Origin: Lentzea waywayandensis
GTDB taxonomy: Bacteria; Actinomycetota; Actinomycetes; Mycobacteriales; Pseudonocardiaceae
DNA: 64,000 nucleotides
NCBI RefSeq assembly: GCF_900115955.1
Contig: NZ_FOYL01000005.1
Span: forward strand, 1-64,000
Direction of reading: 5' to 3'
In this document: positions 1 through 16,268 of the stretch, in pieces
Layout of the letters: every line of letters starts with the position of its first letter
Position numbering within the stretch: the stretch's first letter is position 1
The notes under the pieces: generated by a model
Database searches by the model: none
The model's input: the letters and a program-made list of their open reading frames with translations, nothing else
Told to the model about the DNA's origin: nothing
Program-made: the position numbers and the translations under genes

Positions 1-198
<198 letters not shown>

Positions 199-310
199 TG
201 TGTTTGATCGCTCCAGACGGAATATGTCTGGCATCAATCTAGTCTTGCCTCAAAGGAACTACCTCGACGAGGAGGTAATTCATATATTACTGGCTGTGTT
301 TCGGCACGCT

Positions 311-330
311 GTTGAGTTCTCAAAGAACAC
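311..330 (-). promoter_or_regulatory. rRNA leader antitermination/processing palindrome
   Basis: On the minus strand this reads as a TTCTTTGAGAA palindrome followed by CTCAAC, about 120 nt upstream of mature 16S. Elements of this shape (box A/box C-like) recur in rRNA leaders of high-GC Gram-positives and serve antitermination and RNase III processing. The role is assigned by position and resemblance. Confidence 0.6.
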
Positions 331-560
331 GCGCACACCGCAGCTAGTCTCATGAAGAGAGTCGCTTCCGGGGCTGTGTTGTACTTAAGCTTTTGGTTTG
401 AAACTTCCGACGCCCTTGGCCTCTGAGCTCAGACGAGCTACCGGCTGGGTCTTCGTCGTTTCCAGATCACCCACTCTACCACAGTCCGTGGAAGCTTGGT
501 TCGTGATCTGTGTCGCGCTCCGTTCCGGTGTTCCCGGCCCGTTCCTCGCTGACATGGAGA

Positions 561-589
561 AAGTTACACGCACGCCAACGCAGGGTCAA
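561..589 (-). promoter_or_regulatory. rRNA operon promoter
   Basis: On the minus strand, TTGACC (589-584) and TAACTT (566-561) are separated by exactly 17 nt, a near-consensus housekeeping promoter about 360 nt upstream of the 16S 5' end. The interval 199-560 is transcribed leader with no gene. Further rRNA promoters may exist, but none is as clear. Confidence 0.8.
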
Positions 590-687
590 ATCGGGGGCAT
601 CATGGTCGCCCACGGTTAAGAAACCGCAGGTCAACAGCCCCATACAGGACCCATGAACAAGCTATCGCAGGCCCGATCCCCACACAC

Positions 688-703
688 TGTGACCGCGATC
701 ACA
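688..703. promoter_or_regulatory. CRP/FNR-family consensus palindrome
   Basis: TGTGA-N6-TCACA, a full match to the half-sites bound by CRP-family regulators (E. coli CRP, M. tuberculosis Rv3676). It lies between the tyrS terminator and the rRNA promoter, about 100 nt upstream of the rRNA -35. Binding and function are inference. Confidence 0.5.
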
Positions 704-715
704 GTCAGAAACATC

Positions 716-751
716 GAAGGCCGCCGGTCCCGAGTGGGACCAACGGCCTTC
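716..751 (-). terminator. Terminator of tyrS
   Basis: Inverted repeat GAAGGCCG / CGGCCTTC with an inner GGTCCC/GGGACC stem, about 20 nt beyond the tyrS stop. On the minus strand it is followed by a weak T-rich stretch (GATGTTTCTG). It is likely an intrinsic terminator of the GC-rich type. Confidence 0.75.
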
Positions 752-770
752 TGCGACCAGAACGTGCAGG

Positions 771-2045
771 TCAGAGCTCTACCTGCACGCTCGCGTTGTT
801 GCGCTTGCCGCGCCGGAGCACGAGCCACTTGCCGTGGAGCAGATCCGACGACACCGGCTTCCACTCCTCGTCGGTCACCTTCGCGTTGTTCACGTAGGCA
901 CCGCCCTCGTTGACCGTCCGCCGCGCGGCACCCCGGCTGTCCGCCAGGCCCGACGCGATCAGCAGGTCGACGATCGTGGGCTCGTCCGCCAGCCGCACCT
1001 GTCCCTTCGGCGCCTCGGCCAGCGCGGCCTCCAGCACCGGCGCGTCCAGGTCACGCAGCTCGCCCCGGCCGAACAGCGCCGACGAGGCGAGGATGACCTG
1101 CTGCGTCGCGCGTTCGCCGTGGACCAGGTCGGTGAACTCCTGCGCGAGCCGCTTCTGCGCGGCACGCTGGTGCGGCGCCTCCGCGGTCTGCTTCTCCAGC
1201 TCGTCCAGCTCCTCACGGGTGAGGAACGTGAACAGGCGCAGGTAGTTCAGCACCGTGACGTCGTCGACGTTCACGAAGTACTGGTACCAGGCGTACGGCG
1301 ACGTCATCTCCGGGTCGAGCCAGACGCTGCCGCCACCGGTGGACTTGCCGAACTTGCGGCCCTCGGCGTCGGTGACCAGCGGCGCGGTCAGGGCGTGCAC
1401 GTGCTTGCCCTCGACCCGGCGGATCAGGTCGACGCCGCCGACGATGTTGCCCCACTGGTCCGAGCCGCCGACCTGCAGCGCGGTGCCGTACCTGCGGTTC
1501 AGCTCCAGGTAGTCGTTCGACTGGAGCAGCAGGTAGCTGAACTCGGTGTACGACATGCCGTCGCCTTCGAGGCGGCGCTTCACCGTCTCCCGCGACAGCA
1601 TGACGTTGATCGAGAAGTGCTTGCCGACGTCGCGCAGGAACTCCAGCGCGCTGACCTGGCCCGTCCAGTTGAGGTTGTTCTCGACGATCGCCCCCGTGGG
1701 CGAGTCGTCGAAGTCGACGAACCGCTCCAGCTGGCCGCGGATGCGCTCGGCCCACTCGGCGACGGTGTCCAGCGAGTTCAGCGTGCGCTCACCGGTGTCG
1801 CGCGGGTCGCCGATCATGCCCGTGGCACCGCCGGCCATCACGATCGGCCGGTGGCCCGCCCTCTGGAAGCGCCGGAGCATGAGCAGCGGGACCATGTTGC
1901 CGGCGTGCAGCGACTGCGCCGTCGGGTCGAAACCGCAATAGAGCGTGAGCGGGCCGGCGTCCAGGTCCTTCCGGAGTGCGTCGAGGTCGGTGGACGTCGC
2001 GATCAGGCCGCGCCAGGACAGTTCGTCAAGGATGTGCTCGCTCAC
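771..2045 (-). CDS. tyrS: Tyrosyl-tRNA synthetase
   Basis: Charges tRNA-Tyr with tyrosine (cytosolic class Ic synthetase). The 424 residues match the family length. The HIGH-type signature reads HAGN (47-50), the tyrosine pocket motif GSDQWGN is at about 194-200, and the KMSKS-type loop is KFGKS (231-235). The C-terminal ~65 residues are an S4 RNA-binding domain. The start is GTG with GGGGAG about 10 nt upstream. No T-box leader is visible in the short upstream gap. It lies next to the rRNA operon at the end of the conserved pheST-arg-mpg-tyrS block and ends at a hairpin terminator. Confidence 0.97.
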   Translation of the reverse strand: MSEHILDELSWRGLIATSTDLDALRKDLDAGPLTLYCGFDPTAQSLHAGNMVPLLMLRRFQRAGHRPIVMAGGATGMIGDPRDTGERTLNSLDTVAEWAERIRGQLERFVDFDDSPTGAIVENNLNWTGQVSALEFLRDVGKHFSINVMLSRETVKRRLEGDGMSYTEFSYLLLQSNDYLELNRRYGTALQVGGSDQWGNIVGGVDLIRRVEGKHVHALTAPLVTDAEGRKFGKSTGGGSVWLDPEMTSPYAWYQYFVNVDDVTVLNYLRLFTFLTREELDELEKQTAEAPHQRAAQKRLAQEFTDLVHGERATQQVILASSALFGRGELRDLDAPVLEAALAEAPKGQVRLADEPTIVDLLIASGLADSRGAARRTVNEGGAYVNNAKVTDEEWKPVSSDLLHGKWLVLRRGKRNNASVQVEL

Positions 2046-2088
2046 GGCACTGATTCTCCCCTACCTGCCCAAACCGAATTCGAGGTGC

Positions 2089-2976
2089 CTACCCGAGCGG
2101 CGCACGGGCGGCGTGCTCGAGCAGCAGGGCGGTGCGCTCCTCGCCGTGGCGGTGGCCGGTGGACCGGTGCAACGCGAGTGCGCGCTCGCCACACGCGAGT
2201 GCCTGGGGCAGGTCGCCGCTGGTGAGGTGGACGTCGAGCAACACGGTGAGTGCTTGTGCCGCGGCGATGCGGAACCCGACCCGGTCGGCCTCGGCGAGCG
2301 CGTGTTCGGCCAGGATCCGCGCGTGGTCGTGCCTGCCCAGCCGGAGATGGCAGGCGGCGAGGCCGGAGAGGGCGACGACCTCGGCGTAACCGGTGTTCGC
2401 GTCGCGGGCGAGCCGCAGTGCGCGGTCGTGGTCGGCGCGGGCCGCCTCGGCCTGACCGAGGCGCAGGCGGACCCCGCCGAGGGTGTTGAGCGCGTTGGTC
2501 AGCACCGGGAGGTGGCCGGTGTCGGTGGCCAGCGCCGCCGCCTCGACGGCGCGATCCAGCGCACGGCCGTGCTTGCCCTGGTCCAGCCAGATCTCGGCGA
2601 TGACGCGCAACGACTCGGCCTCGGCACCGCGGTCACCGATCTCCCGATGCAGGGCCAGTGCCCGGCTGACGTGGTCGTACGCGGTGTCGAACCGGCCGAG
2701 CAGGTGGTAGGTCTCGCCGAGGTTCGCGAGGTTCACCGCCTCGTTGGCGCGGGAGCCGAGGCACACGGTGTCGTTGCCACCCAGCCCCATGACGACATCA
2801 TTGCCCCCACCAGCGAAGATGACGTCGTTGCCCGCGGTGCCGATGATCGAGTTGTTGCCGTCGTCGCCGGATCTCGTCACAGGTAGTCCGTTGCAGGTCG
2901 GCGCCGCGCCGGCGGGCGCAGCCGGGATCAGCAGCGCGCCGACGAGCCCTGCGGCGACCAGTAATGCCTTTCGCAT
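2089..2976 (-). CDS. Secreted chimera: signal peptide, RTX-type repeats, TPR tail
   Basis: 295 residues from the ATG at 2976, which follows a strong GGGGAGGA Shine-Dalgarno; an upstream in-frame ATG lacks one. Residues 1-24 form a Sec signal peptide (MRKALLVAAG... APAGA). Residues ~35-73 carry glycine/Asp calcium-binding nonapeptide repeats (GTAGNDVIFAGGGNDVVMG), typical of RTX proteins. From about residue 75 the sequence changes abruptly to helical TPR units (LANLGETYHLLGRF, ALALHREIGDRG), as in the C-terminal halves of AfsR/SARP or NB-ARC regulators, which are cytoplasmic. The two halves do not normally occur together, so this looks like a gene fusion near 2755, or the 5' end of one gene joined to the 3' remnant of another. 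Function unknown. Confidence 0.7.
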   Translation of the reverse strand: MRKALLVAAGLVGALLIPAAPAGAAPTCNGLPVTRSGDDGNNSIIGTAGNDVIFAGGGNDVVMGLGGNDTVCLGSRANEAVNLANLGETYHLLGRFDTAYDHVSRALALHREIGDRGAEAESLRVIAEIWLDQGKHGRALDRAVEAAALATDTGHLPVLTNALNTLGGVRLRLGQAEAARADHDRALRLARDANTGYAEVVALSGLAACHLRLGRHDHARILAEHALAEADRVGFRIAAAQALTVLLDVHLTSGDLPQALACGERALALHRSTGHRHGEERTALLLEHAARAPLG

Positions 2977-3090
2977 CAATGTTCCTCCCCTTGTCGTGGG
3001 GAGGACACTTCCTCGGCGGGATGGGCAACTTCTGGGCATCAGCTGGGAGAACGGGTTTCGGCGTGCTACCCGGGAGGGAAGTCCATCGAC

Positions 3091-3534
3091 ATGACGGACC
3101 CACGTGATGCGGAGTTACGCCGGCCGACCGAGCACATGCCGCGCGTGAACGAGCCGGTTGTCGAGGAGCAGATCGTCGAGCGCGACGACGACTACCGCAG
3201 GGTGCGGACGGTGCGAACCGTCTGTGCGGTCATTGACGTCGTGTGCTGGACGTTCGCCATCGTGCTGTTGGTGCACATCTTCCTGGTGATCGCGGGTGCG
3301 AACGCCGGCAACGGGTTCTTCCAGTTCGTCGCGGGGTGGGCGGACGGCATCACCCTCGGCCTGGACGGTCTCTTCACGCCGGACAACGCGTCCGTGGCCA
3401 CCCTCCTCAACGAGGGCCTGGCCGCGCTGCTGTGGCTGGTCATCGGTGGTCTGCTGACCGCGCTGATCACCCGTGTCGCGCTGCCGGTCGAACATCGGCG
3501 CGCCTGGTACCGCAGGACTACGACCGTCCGCTGA
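3091..3534 (+). CDS. Small membrane protein with two transmembrane segments
   Basis: 147 residues. The N-terminal ~40 are charged and cytosolic (many Arg/Glu/Asp). Hydrophobic helices lie at about 46-68 and 105-128, separated by an acidic, glycine-rich extracytoplasmic loop. The C-terminus ends in a basic tail (HRRAWYRR). GGGAGGGAAG lies upstream of the ATG. It is divergent from the RTX/TPR gene and is followed after ~95 nt by the TIR gene. I do not recognise a named family; it resembles the conserved membrane proteins of unknown function common in actinomycetes. Confidence 0.75.
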   Translation: MTDPRDAELRRPTEHMPRVNEPVVEEQIVERDDDYRRVRTVRTVCAVIDVVCWTFAIVLLVHIFLVIAGANAGNGFFQFVAGWADGITLGLDGLFTPDNASVATLLNEGLAALLWLVIGGLLTALITRVALPVEHRRAWYRRTTTVR

Positions 3535-3617
3535 CGACGCGGCAACTCCACGCCAAGGCTCCCGGCCCAGTCGAGAGCCTTGGCGAGTGAGCGTTCCCAG
3601 GACGTCGAATGGGCCCG

Positions 3618-3623
3618 TACCTT
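3618..3623 (+). promoter_or_regulatory. -10 box of leaderless TIR gene
   Basis: TACCTT ends 6 nt before the GTG at 3630, the spacing expected when transcription starts at the start codon. The -35 region is weak. Confidence 0.5.
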
Positions 3624-3629
3624 AGGCCG

Positions 3630-4664
3630 GTGGCCGAGTACGAGTTCGACGTCGCCCCTTCCTTCGCGGAGCAGGACCGCGCCCAGGTCGAGCCGATCGT
3701 GCGGAGGCTCGAAGAGCTGGGTGTGAAGGTCTACTACGACGAGGACCAGCTCATCGCGCGGTGGGGCCGCAACCTGATCGAACACATCGCAGAGACGTTG
3801 ACGGACAAGGTCCGATACGTGCTGATGTTCACCTCACGGCACTACGTCGAGCACTCGCTGGCACGGCACGAACGCCAGACCGCACAGACACGGGCGTTGG
3901 AACAGCAGAACGAGTGCCTGCTGCCGATCAAGCTCGATGACACCAAGGTGCCCGGTCTCCTGTCCAGCATCGGGTTCCTGGACTCGCGGGTGCACAGCAC
4001 CGAGGTGATCGCGCAGTCCGTCGTGCAGAAGCTCGCACAACACCGCGCCGAATTCACGTCCACGACCCCGATCACGGCCAAGTCCGTAGATGCGCTCGTG
4101 CGGGAGAAGCCTCGTGGCTGGGAGTACCTGCTCTACGCGACTGTTGTGGCGCAAGGACTTGCCGAGCTTCAGCAGAAGTACCGCGAGCACTTCCTGCGCT
4201 ACTCGCCGCGCAACGGGACCGTCGAGCACGGCAACGGGATCGACCTGATCCGCGACCGCAACGTGCTGCTGAGCGAGATCATCAAGGTCGCGGTCGAGTC
4301 GGTCTTCACGGCGGGCACCCAGGAGGCCGCGTTCGGCAGGTCCGGCGAGGCGGGTGACGCGGAGCAGATCGTGCACCTCGGCGAGCTGTTCGTGCGGACG
4401 TTCGACGAGATCCTCGACTGGGCGCGGGGCATCCACGGGACCAGTTACGCGAACGAGCAGGCTCGTGCCGCGGCGAGGGTTCAGGCGCGGTTCGCCGATC
4501 GGCAGCTGGAGGCGATGCACGGGGTCGCGCGGGATCTGCGCGAGGTGGCGGACACCCTGGTCGAGCGGTTGACGGCCGGGGAGCGGATCGACATGACGGT
4601 GCCGCTGGTGTTCGAGGTGGAGCCTGCCCTGGAGCTGGAGTTCAAGGCCGCGCTGGACAGGCTG

Positions 4665-4673
<9 letters not shown>
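3630..4673 (+). CDS. TIR-domain protein
   Basis: 347 residues. Residues ~4-120 are a TIR/TIR-like fold: YEFDVAPSFAEQDR (strand A and the following helix), VEPIVRRLEELGVKVYYDED (helix A to BB loop), a WGRNL segment, and VLMFTSRHYVEHS (strand D). TIR domains of bacteria and plants hydrolyse NAD+ or make cyclic ADP-ribose variants, mostly in immunity. The C-terminal ~220 residues are helical with two Ala/Arg-rich coiled stretches and match nothing I know. The GTG at 3630 is preferred because a TACCTT box sits 6 nt upstream; an in-frame ATG at 3609 with AGGA upstream is the alternative. No SIR2, STALD or other Thoeris partner is adjacent. The stop overlaps the convergent mpg by 9 nt. Confidence 0.8.
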
Positions 4674-6660
<1,987 letters not shown>

Positions 6661-6919
6661 TCAGCTAGCGAAGTCGTAAAGCGATTCTTCCGAACGGGCG
6701 GTGAGACCGACCACGCGCCCCTCGTACAGCGCGACGTCGACCTCGCCGAAACCCGACGGCAAAGCCATCCGCGCGACCCGTACCGCGACCGAGCCCAGGC
6801 TGGACCTCACGACGCCGGCACGGAAGTTGAGCTCGCGGACGGCCTCGGCGACGGAGACGGTCTCGCCGTCCACCGCAACCACAACACCCGCGTCGAACGT
6901 CAGAACGGCGTGCACGGGC

Positions 6920-6927
<8 letters not shown>
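6661..6927 (-). CDS. Unrecognised 88-residue protein between argR and argH
   Basis: Starts with ATG overlapping the argR stop by 8 nt and ends about 12 nt before argH, so it is part of the operon. The sequence is beta-rich ([20 protein letters not shown], then [15 protein letters not shown]) with no cysteine, signal or membrane segment. It sits where argG lies in mycobacteria and streptomycetes but is far too short and unrelated to argininosuccinate synthase. I do not recognise a family. Codon use and overlap suggest it is translated. Confidence 0.65.
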
Positions 6928-9484
<2,557 letters not shown>

Positions 9485-9488
<4 letters not shown>

Positions 9489-10350
9489 TTGTCCCCCAAG
9501 ACCATGGTTCCGACACCTTCAGTGGTGAAGACTTCGAGCAGGACGCTGTGGGCCAGCCTGCCGTCGATCACGTGCGCCTGCGGAACACCGCCGCGCACCG
9601 CGCGCAGGCAGGCCTCCATCTTCGGCACCATGCCGCTTTCCAGGTCCGGCAGGATCTTCTCCAGCTCGGCGGCCCGGATCTGGTTCAGCAGAGACGACTT
9701 GTCCGGCCAGTTCGCGTACAGGCCCTCGACGTCGGTCAGCACGACGAGCTTCTCCGCGCCGAGAGCGACCGCGAGAGCGCCTGCCGCCGTGTCCGCGTTC
9801 ACGTTGTGCGGCACGCCGTGGATGTCCGGCGCGACCGACGACACGACCGGGATGCGGCCCGCGCGCACGATGTCGAGCACCGCGTCCGGGTTGACCTCGG
9901 TGATGTCGCCGACGAGGCCGATGTCGACCTCTTCGCCGTCCACGATCGCACCACGACGCGTGGCGGTGAACAGGTGCGCGTCCTCGCCGGAAATGCCGAC
10001 GGCGTAAGGACCGTGCTGGTTGATCAGACCGACGAGCTCACGCCCGACCTGGCCGACCAGGACCATCCTCACGACGTCCATGGCCTCCGGCGTCGTGACG
10101 CGCAGGCCGCCGCGGAACTCGCTGTGGATGCCGAGCCTGTCCAGCATCGACTTGATCTGCGGGCCGCCACCGTGCACGACGACCGGGCGCAGGCCGCACA
10201 GCCGCAGGAACACCATGTCCTCGGCGAACGCCTTCTTCAGCTCGTCGTCGACCATGGCGTTGCCGCCGTACTTGACGACCACGAGTGCGCCGCGGAAACG
10301 CTCCAGCCACGGCAGCGCTTCTACGAGGACTGCCGCTTTTTCTTGTGCGT

Positions 10351-10354
<4 letters not shown>
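9485..10354 (-). CDS. argB: Acetylglutamate kinase
   Basis: Phosphorylates N-acetylglutamate, usually the arginine-inhibited control step. 289 residues, amino-acid kinase fold. [10 protein letters not shown] near the N-terminus and [14 protein letters not shown] form the phosphate/substrate loops; [14 protein letters not shown] is the nucleotide-side loop. ATG overlaps the argJ stop (ATGA). The N-terminal helix ([19 protein letters not shown]) is of the kind found in arginine-sensitive hexameric enzymes, so feedback inhibition is likely (inference). Confidence 0.97.
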
Positions 10355-12569
<2,215 letters not shown>

Positions 12570-12638
12570 CAGGAGCGTGGCCACCTGGCCACCCGATCGG
12601 GGCCACCTGGCGCTGTGGGGCGCTGAACGCGGTCGACG

Positions 12639-14147
12639 ATGATGATCCGCGTGAACGTGAAGGTGCGCGACGGGTTGTGGGCGGCGGGTGCCCTCCTGTT
12701 GGCGCTGGTGACGCTGGTCGCGCCGCTCGGCAGGCCCGTCCACTGGTGGCTGGTCGTGGCGTCCGCGCTGTGGGCGGCCGCGCTCGTGCCGATCAGCGCG
12801 CGCTGGCCCCGGTGGGCGCTCGTGCTCACCGCTCCCCTCAACGGCGTCAACAACCTGCTCGCCATCGCCCCGACCTCGCTCGTCGTCTTCCGCTCTGCCC
12901 GGTCGATCCGTTCGCAGGGACAACTGTGGGCGCTGGTGGGCGTCACCGCTGTGTTGCAGGCGGCGTTCGGCGGCCTGCACTCGTGGCGGGCCGGGGACAG
13001 CCTGACGGAGTACCTGCTCGGCACCCTGTTCTCGGTCGTCTTCCTGCTGATCTTCCCCGCCGTGTCCGGTGCGCTCATCGGTCGGCGCAAGCCGTTGACG
13101 CAGGTGCTGATGGAGCGCAACGACTACCTGGAACACGCGCGCGCGTTGACCGCGAGCACCGCGAGGTCGGCTACGCGCGCACACATCGCGAGCGAGATGC
13201 ACGACATGCTCAGCCACCGGCTCCGGCAGCTGACCGCCCACGCGGGCGCGCTGGAGCAGTCCGCCGCCGAACAGGCCCCTGAACTGCGCGAACAGGTAGA
13301 GCTGATCCGCAGGACGTCCGCGGTCGCGATGGAGGAACTGCGCGAGATCCTCGGCGTGCTGGGCACCTCCGCCGAACACGATGAGGACGCCGGTACGCGC
13401 GCGGACGTCGAACGGCTCGTGGCGGCGTCCGCAGCAGCAGGCTTGTCCGTCTACCTCGAGTGGTCAGGCGCTGATCTGGCCGATGCCGATGCACGCCTTC
13501 GCAGGGCGGTGCATCGGGTCGTGCGCGAAGCGCTCACGAACGTGCACAAGCACGCGCCGTCTGCCCGCACGCGGGTGTCGGTGGCGGTCACCGACCGGGT
13601 GCGGGTCGAGGTCGTCAACGGTCCCAGCGCCGCGCCCAGGGGCGCCGGGACTCGTCGCGGGCTCATCGGCCTGGAGGAACGCGTCGCGCTGATCGGCGGG
13701 TCGTTCCTCGCCGAGGTGCCCACCGGCGCCGGGTTCCGCGTGACAGCCAGCCTGCCGTTGCACCCGGTGGTGCAGGAGGAGACGGGTGCGGCCGGTGCCG
13801 TGGCGGAGGCGCCGCCGCCGATCACCGCCGAGATCCTGACCGTGCCGCGCGTGGTCGGCGGTGGCTGCCTGGCCACGCTCTCGCTCGTCCCGGCACTCGG
13901 CACGGCGTTCGTGCTGCTGCTAGTCGCGGTCTTCGGCCGCAACGAGATCACCCGGCAGGAGTTCGACGAGTTCCAGCCGTCGGTCACGCACGAGCAGGAG
14001 GTCACCGAGACGTTCGGCTTCGGAGTGCCCTCGGACCACACCGGGTGCTTCCGCTACCACGTGCGCGACTCCGACGATCGCGACTTCGAACTGTGCTTCG
14101 ACCGGAACTCGGGCCTGCTGACCGCGAAGAGGGAGATTGCCCGATGA
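12639..14147 (+). CDS. Sensor histidine kinase (HisKA_3 / NarL type), first paralogue
   Basis: 502 residues. The N-terminal ~145 hold four to five membrane helices. The dimerisation/phosphoacceptor helix reads HIASEMHDMLSHRL, with His188 the expected phosphorylation site. The N-box of the HATPase_c domain is REALTNVHKHAPSARTRV, followed by the G-box GTRRGLIGLEERVALIGG. Unusually, the ATPase domain is followed by a further membrane helix (~410-430) and an ~70-residue Cys-containing extracytoplasmic tail. The stop overlaps the start of the second kinase (ATGA). It likely signals to the regulator at 15627. Confidence 0.92.
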   Translation: MMIRVNVKVRDGLWAAGALLLALVTLVAPLGRPVHWWLVVASALWAAALVPISARWPRWALVLTAPLNGVNNLLAIAPTSLVVFRSARSIRSQGQLWALVGVTAVLQAAFGGLHSWRAGDSLTEYLLGTLFSVVFLLIFPAVSGALIGRRKPLTQVLMERNDYLEHARALTASTARSATRAHIASEMHDMLSHRLRQLTAHAGALEQSAAEQAPELREQVELIRRTSAVAMEELREILGVLGTSAEHDEDAGTRADVERLVAASAAAGLSVYLEWSGADLADADARLRRAVHRVVREALTNVHKHAPSARTRVSVAVTDRVRVEVVNGPSAAPRGAGTRRGLIGLEERVALIGGSFLAEVPTGAGFRVTASLPLHPVVQEETGAAGAVAEAPPPITAEILTVPRVVGGGCLATLSLVPALGTAFVLLLVAVFGRNEITRQEFDEFQPSVTHEQEVTETFGFGVPSDHTGCFRYHVRDSDDRDFELCFDRNSGLLTAKREIAR

Positions 14148-15616
14148 GGTTCGTCTGGCCGTCGCTCGCGTTCCTGGTGGGCCTGGTGCCGCTGATCGCC
14201 CCGCTGGCACCGGTCCCCCACCCGGCGCTGACCGTCGCGACCGCGGTGTGGATCGCGGCTCTCGTGTGGCTCGCTCCGCGCAAACCCGAGTGGGCGCTGC
14301 TGCTCACCGCGCCGCTGTTCGCCGTGAACAACCTGTGGGCGCAGGCCGTGACGACGTTCGTGGTCTTCGCCGCGTGCCGCCGCGTCACGCCCTTGAAGCG
14401 CTTGTGGGCGTTGCTCGGGATCATGACGGCGCTGCAGTCCGCGTTCACCCTGTTCCAGGAGAGCTCCCGGAGCATGCCGCTCTGGGAGGCCGCGGCCGGT
14501 GCGGTCATCGGTTCGGTGTTCTTCGTGCTGTTCCCCGCGGTCTCGGGCATGCTGCTCGGCCGCCGCAGGCCGATGGTCCGGCTGCTCCAGGAACGCAACG
14601 AGTACCTCGAACGCGCCCGTGCGCTGACCGCCGCGTCGGCCCGTTCCGAGGAACGCGCGCACATCGCCGGCGAGATGCACGACATGCTCGGGCACCGGCT
14701 CAGCCTGATCTCCATCCACGCCGGTGCTCTGGAGCTGACGACCGCCCGCAAAGCCCCCCAGCTGCACGAGCAGGCCGAGCTGATCCGCACCACGTCGTCG
14801 CTCGCGATGGCCGAACTGCGCGAGATCCTCGGCGTGCTGCGGACGAACCCCGAACCCGAGTCGCTCGACGAGGACACCGGCACCCGTTCCGACATCGCCG
14901 CGCTGGTCGAGGCCTCCGGGCTCGCCGCGTCCCTGGACTGGTCCGGCGAGGACCTGCACGGCGCCGACTCCCGCACCCGCCGCGCGGTGCACCGGGTGGT
15001 CCGCGAGGCCCTGACGAACGTGGCCAAGCACGCCCCGTCCGCCCGCACGCGGGTGCAGATCGCGGTCCAGGGCGGCCGGGCCCGCATCCAGGTGCTGAAC
15101 GGGCCGTCGCCGACGACGCCCGGCAGGGGCACCCGGCGTGGCCTGATCGGTCTGGAGGAACGCGTCGGGCTGCTCGGCGGCTCGTTCAGCGCGGGCGCGC
15201 CGGTCGAGGGCGGTTTCCGGGTGGCGGCGGACGTGCCGCTGCACCCGCCGGCCCAGGCCGACCAGGCCAGTTCCGAGGTCGCCGAGGTCCCTCCGCTTCT
15301 GGCCGCCGAGGTCCTGACCGTGCCACGGGTGCTGGGAGGCGGCTGTCTCGGGCTGCTGGCGTTGCTGCCGATCGCGGGCGCGCTGATCGTGCTGCTGCTC
15401 TTCGCGTTGCTCAACCCGACGCAGATGAACGCGCCGTACTTCGACTCGCTGGAGGTCGGCGTCACGGACGAGGGGGACGTGTACGACCAGTTCGGCGTCG
15501 GGCAGCTCGGCGTGGACGGGTGCTCGCGGTTCCGGACGTCGCACAATCCGGACCTGCAGTACAAGCTGTGCTTCCGCGAGGGCAAGTTGTCCTCGAAGGT
15601 CCAGGAGCGCCCGTAG
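14144..15616 (+). CDS. Sensor histidine kinase (HisKA_3 / NarL type), second paralogue
   Basis: 490 residues; ATG overlaps the previous stop, with GAGGGAGA upstream. Same architecture as the preceding kinase: N-terminal membrane helices, HIAGEMHDMLGHRLSLISIHAG phosphoacceptor helix, REALTNVAKHAPSARTRV N-box, GRGTRRGLIGLEERVGLLGG, then an extra membrane helix and a Cys-containing extracytoplasmic C-terminus. Similarity along the whole length marks tandem duplication. The stop TAG forms part of the -10 box of the response regulator. Confidence 0.92.
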   Translation: MRFVWPSLAFLVGLVPLIAPLAPVPHPALTVATAVWIAALVWLAPRKPEWALLLTAPLFAVNNLWAQAVTTFVVFAACRRVTPLKRLWALLGIMTALQSAFTLFQESSRSMPLWEAAAGAVIGSVFFVLFPAVSGMLLGRRRPMVRLLQERNEYLERARALTAASARSEERAHIAGEMHDMLGHRLSLISIHAGALELTTARKAPQLHEQAELIRTTSSLAMAELREILGVLRTNPEPESLDEDTGTRSDIAALVEASGLAASLDWSGEDLHGADSRTRRAVHRVVREALTNVAKHAPSARTRVQIAVQGGRARIQVLNGPSPTTPGRGTRRGLIGLEERVGLLGGSFSAGAPVEGGFRVAADVPLHPPAQADQASSEVAEVPPLLAAEVLTVPRVLGGGCLGLLALLPIAGALIVLLLFALLNPTQMNAPYFDSLEVGVTDEGDVYDQFGVGQLGVDGCSRFRTSHNPDLQYKLCFREGKLSSKVQERP

Positions 15617-15619
15617 GCT
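15614..15619 (+). promoter_or_regulatory. -10 box of leaderless response-regulator transcript
   Basis: TAGGCT lies 7 nt before the GTG at 15627 and includes the stop codon of the second kinase. It fits the leaderless pattern seen elsewhere in the window; read-through from the kinases is also likely. Confidence 0.4.
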
Positions 15620-15626
15620 GCTGGGC

Positions 15627-16268
15627 GTGATCCGAGTTCTCATCGCCGACGACGAAACGCTCATGCGGGCCGGCATCCGGTTGATCCTGGAGAACGACCC
15701 GGAGATCACCGTGGTGGCCGAGGCGAGCGACGGCAGGCAGGCCGTCGAGCTGACCCTCAAGCACACGATCGACGTCGCGTTGCTCGACATCCGCATGCCC
15801 GGTGGCGACGGCCTCAAAGCCGCCGAGCAGATCGCGTCGAGGGTCAACGTCGTCATGCTCACGACGTTCGGCGAGGACTCCTACGTGGCCCAGGCCCTCA
15901 AGGTCGGCGCGACCGGGTTCCTGCTCAAGGACACCCCGCCGCAGGAGCTGATCAACGCCGTCCGCAAGGCCGCGCAGGGCGAACCGATCCTCGCCCCGCA
16001 GATCACCAAGCGCCTGATCGAGAAGCACCTGCTGGCGCCGAACGACGGGTCGGACGCGCGCCGCAAGATCGACGCGCTCACCGACACCGAGCGCAACGTG
16101 CTCCGGCTCGTGGGCGAAGGGCTGTCCAACACCGAGATCGGCGAGCAGCTGTTCATGGCGACCGGCACGGTGAAGGCGCACATCAGCCGGATCCTGCCCA
16201 AGCTGGAGTGCGACAACCGCGTGCAGGCCGCCATCGTGGCCCACGACGCCGGGCTCACCCGGTCGTGA
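15627..16268 (+). CDS. LuxR/NarL-type response regulator
   Basis: 213 residues. The receiver domain starts VIRVLIADDE and has the phospho-acceptor Asp54 in ALLDIRMPGGDG, the Thr switch in MLTTFGED and the Lys in FLLKDTPP. The C-terminal LuxR helix-turn-helix holds LTDTERNVLRLVGEGLSNTEIGEQ and GTVKAHISRILPKL. Cognate to one or both kinases directly upstream (10-nt gap). Convergent with sthA. Confidence 0.95.
   Translation: MIRVLIADDETLMRAGIRLILENDPEITVVAEASDGRQAVELTLKHTIDVALLDIRMPGGDGLKAAEQIASRVNVVMLTTFGEDSYVAQALKVGATGFLLKDTPPQELINAVRKAAQGEPILAPQITKRLIEKHLLAPNDGSDARRKIDALTDTERNVLRLVGEGLSNTEIGEQLFMATGTVKAHISRILPKLECDNRVQAAIVAHDAGLTRS

Noticed and set aside
834..2225. Long plus-strand open frame opposite tyrS
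   Set aside because: Arg/Val/Gln-rich shadow frame of a high-GC gene; tyrS explains the region. The same holds for the long frames opposite argH (5491-6954), pheT (23678-26401), the TPR gene (29136-31766), VWA genes (51643-53802) and uvrA (55089-57902).
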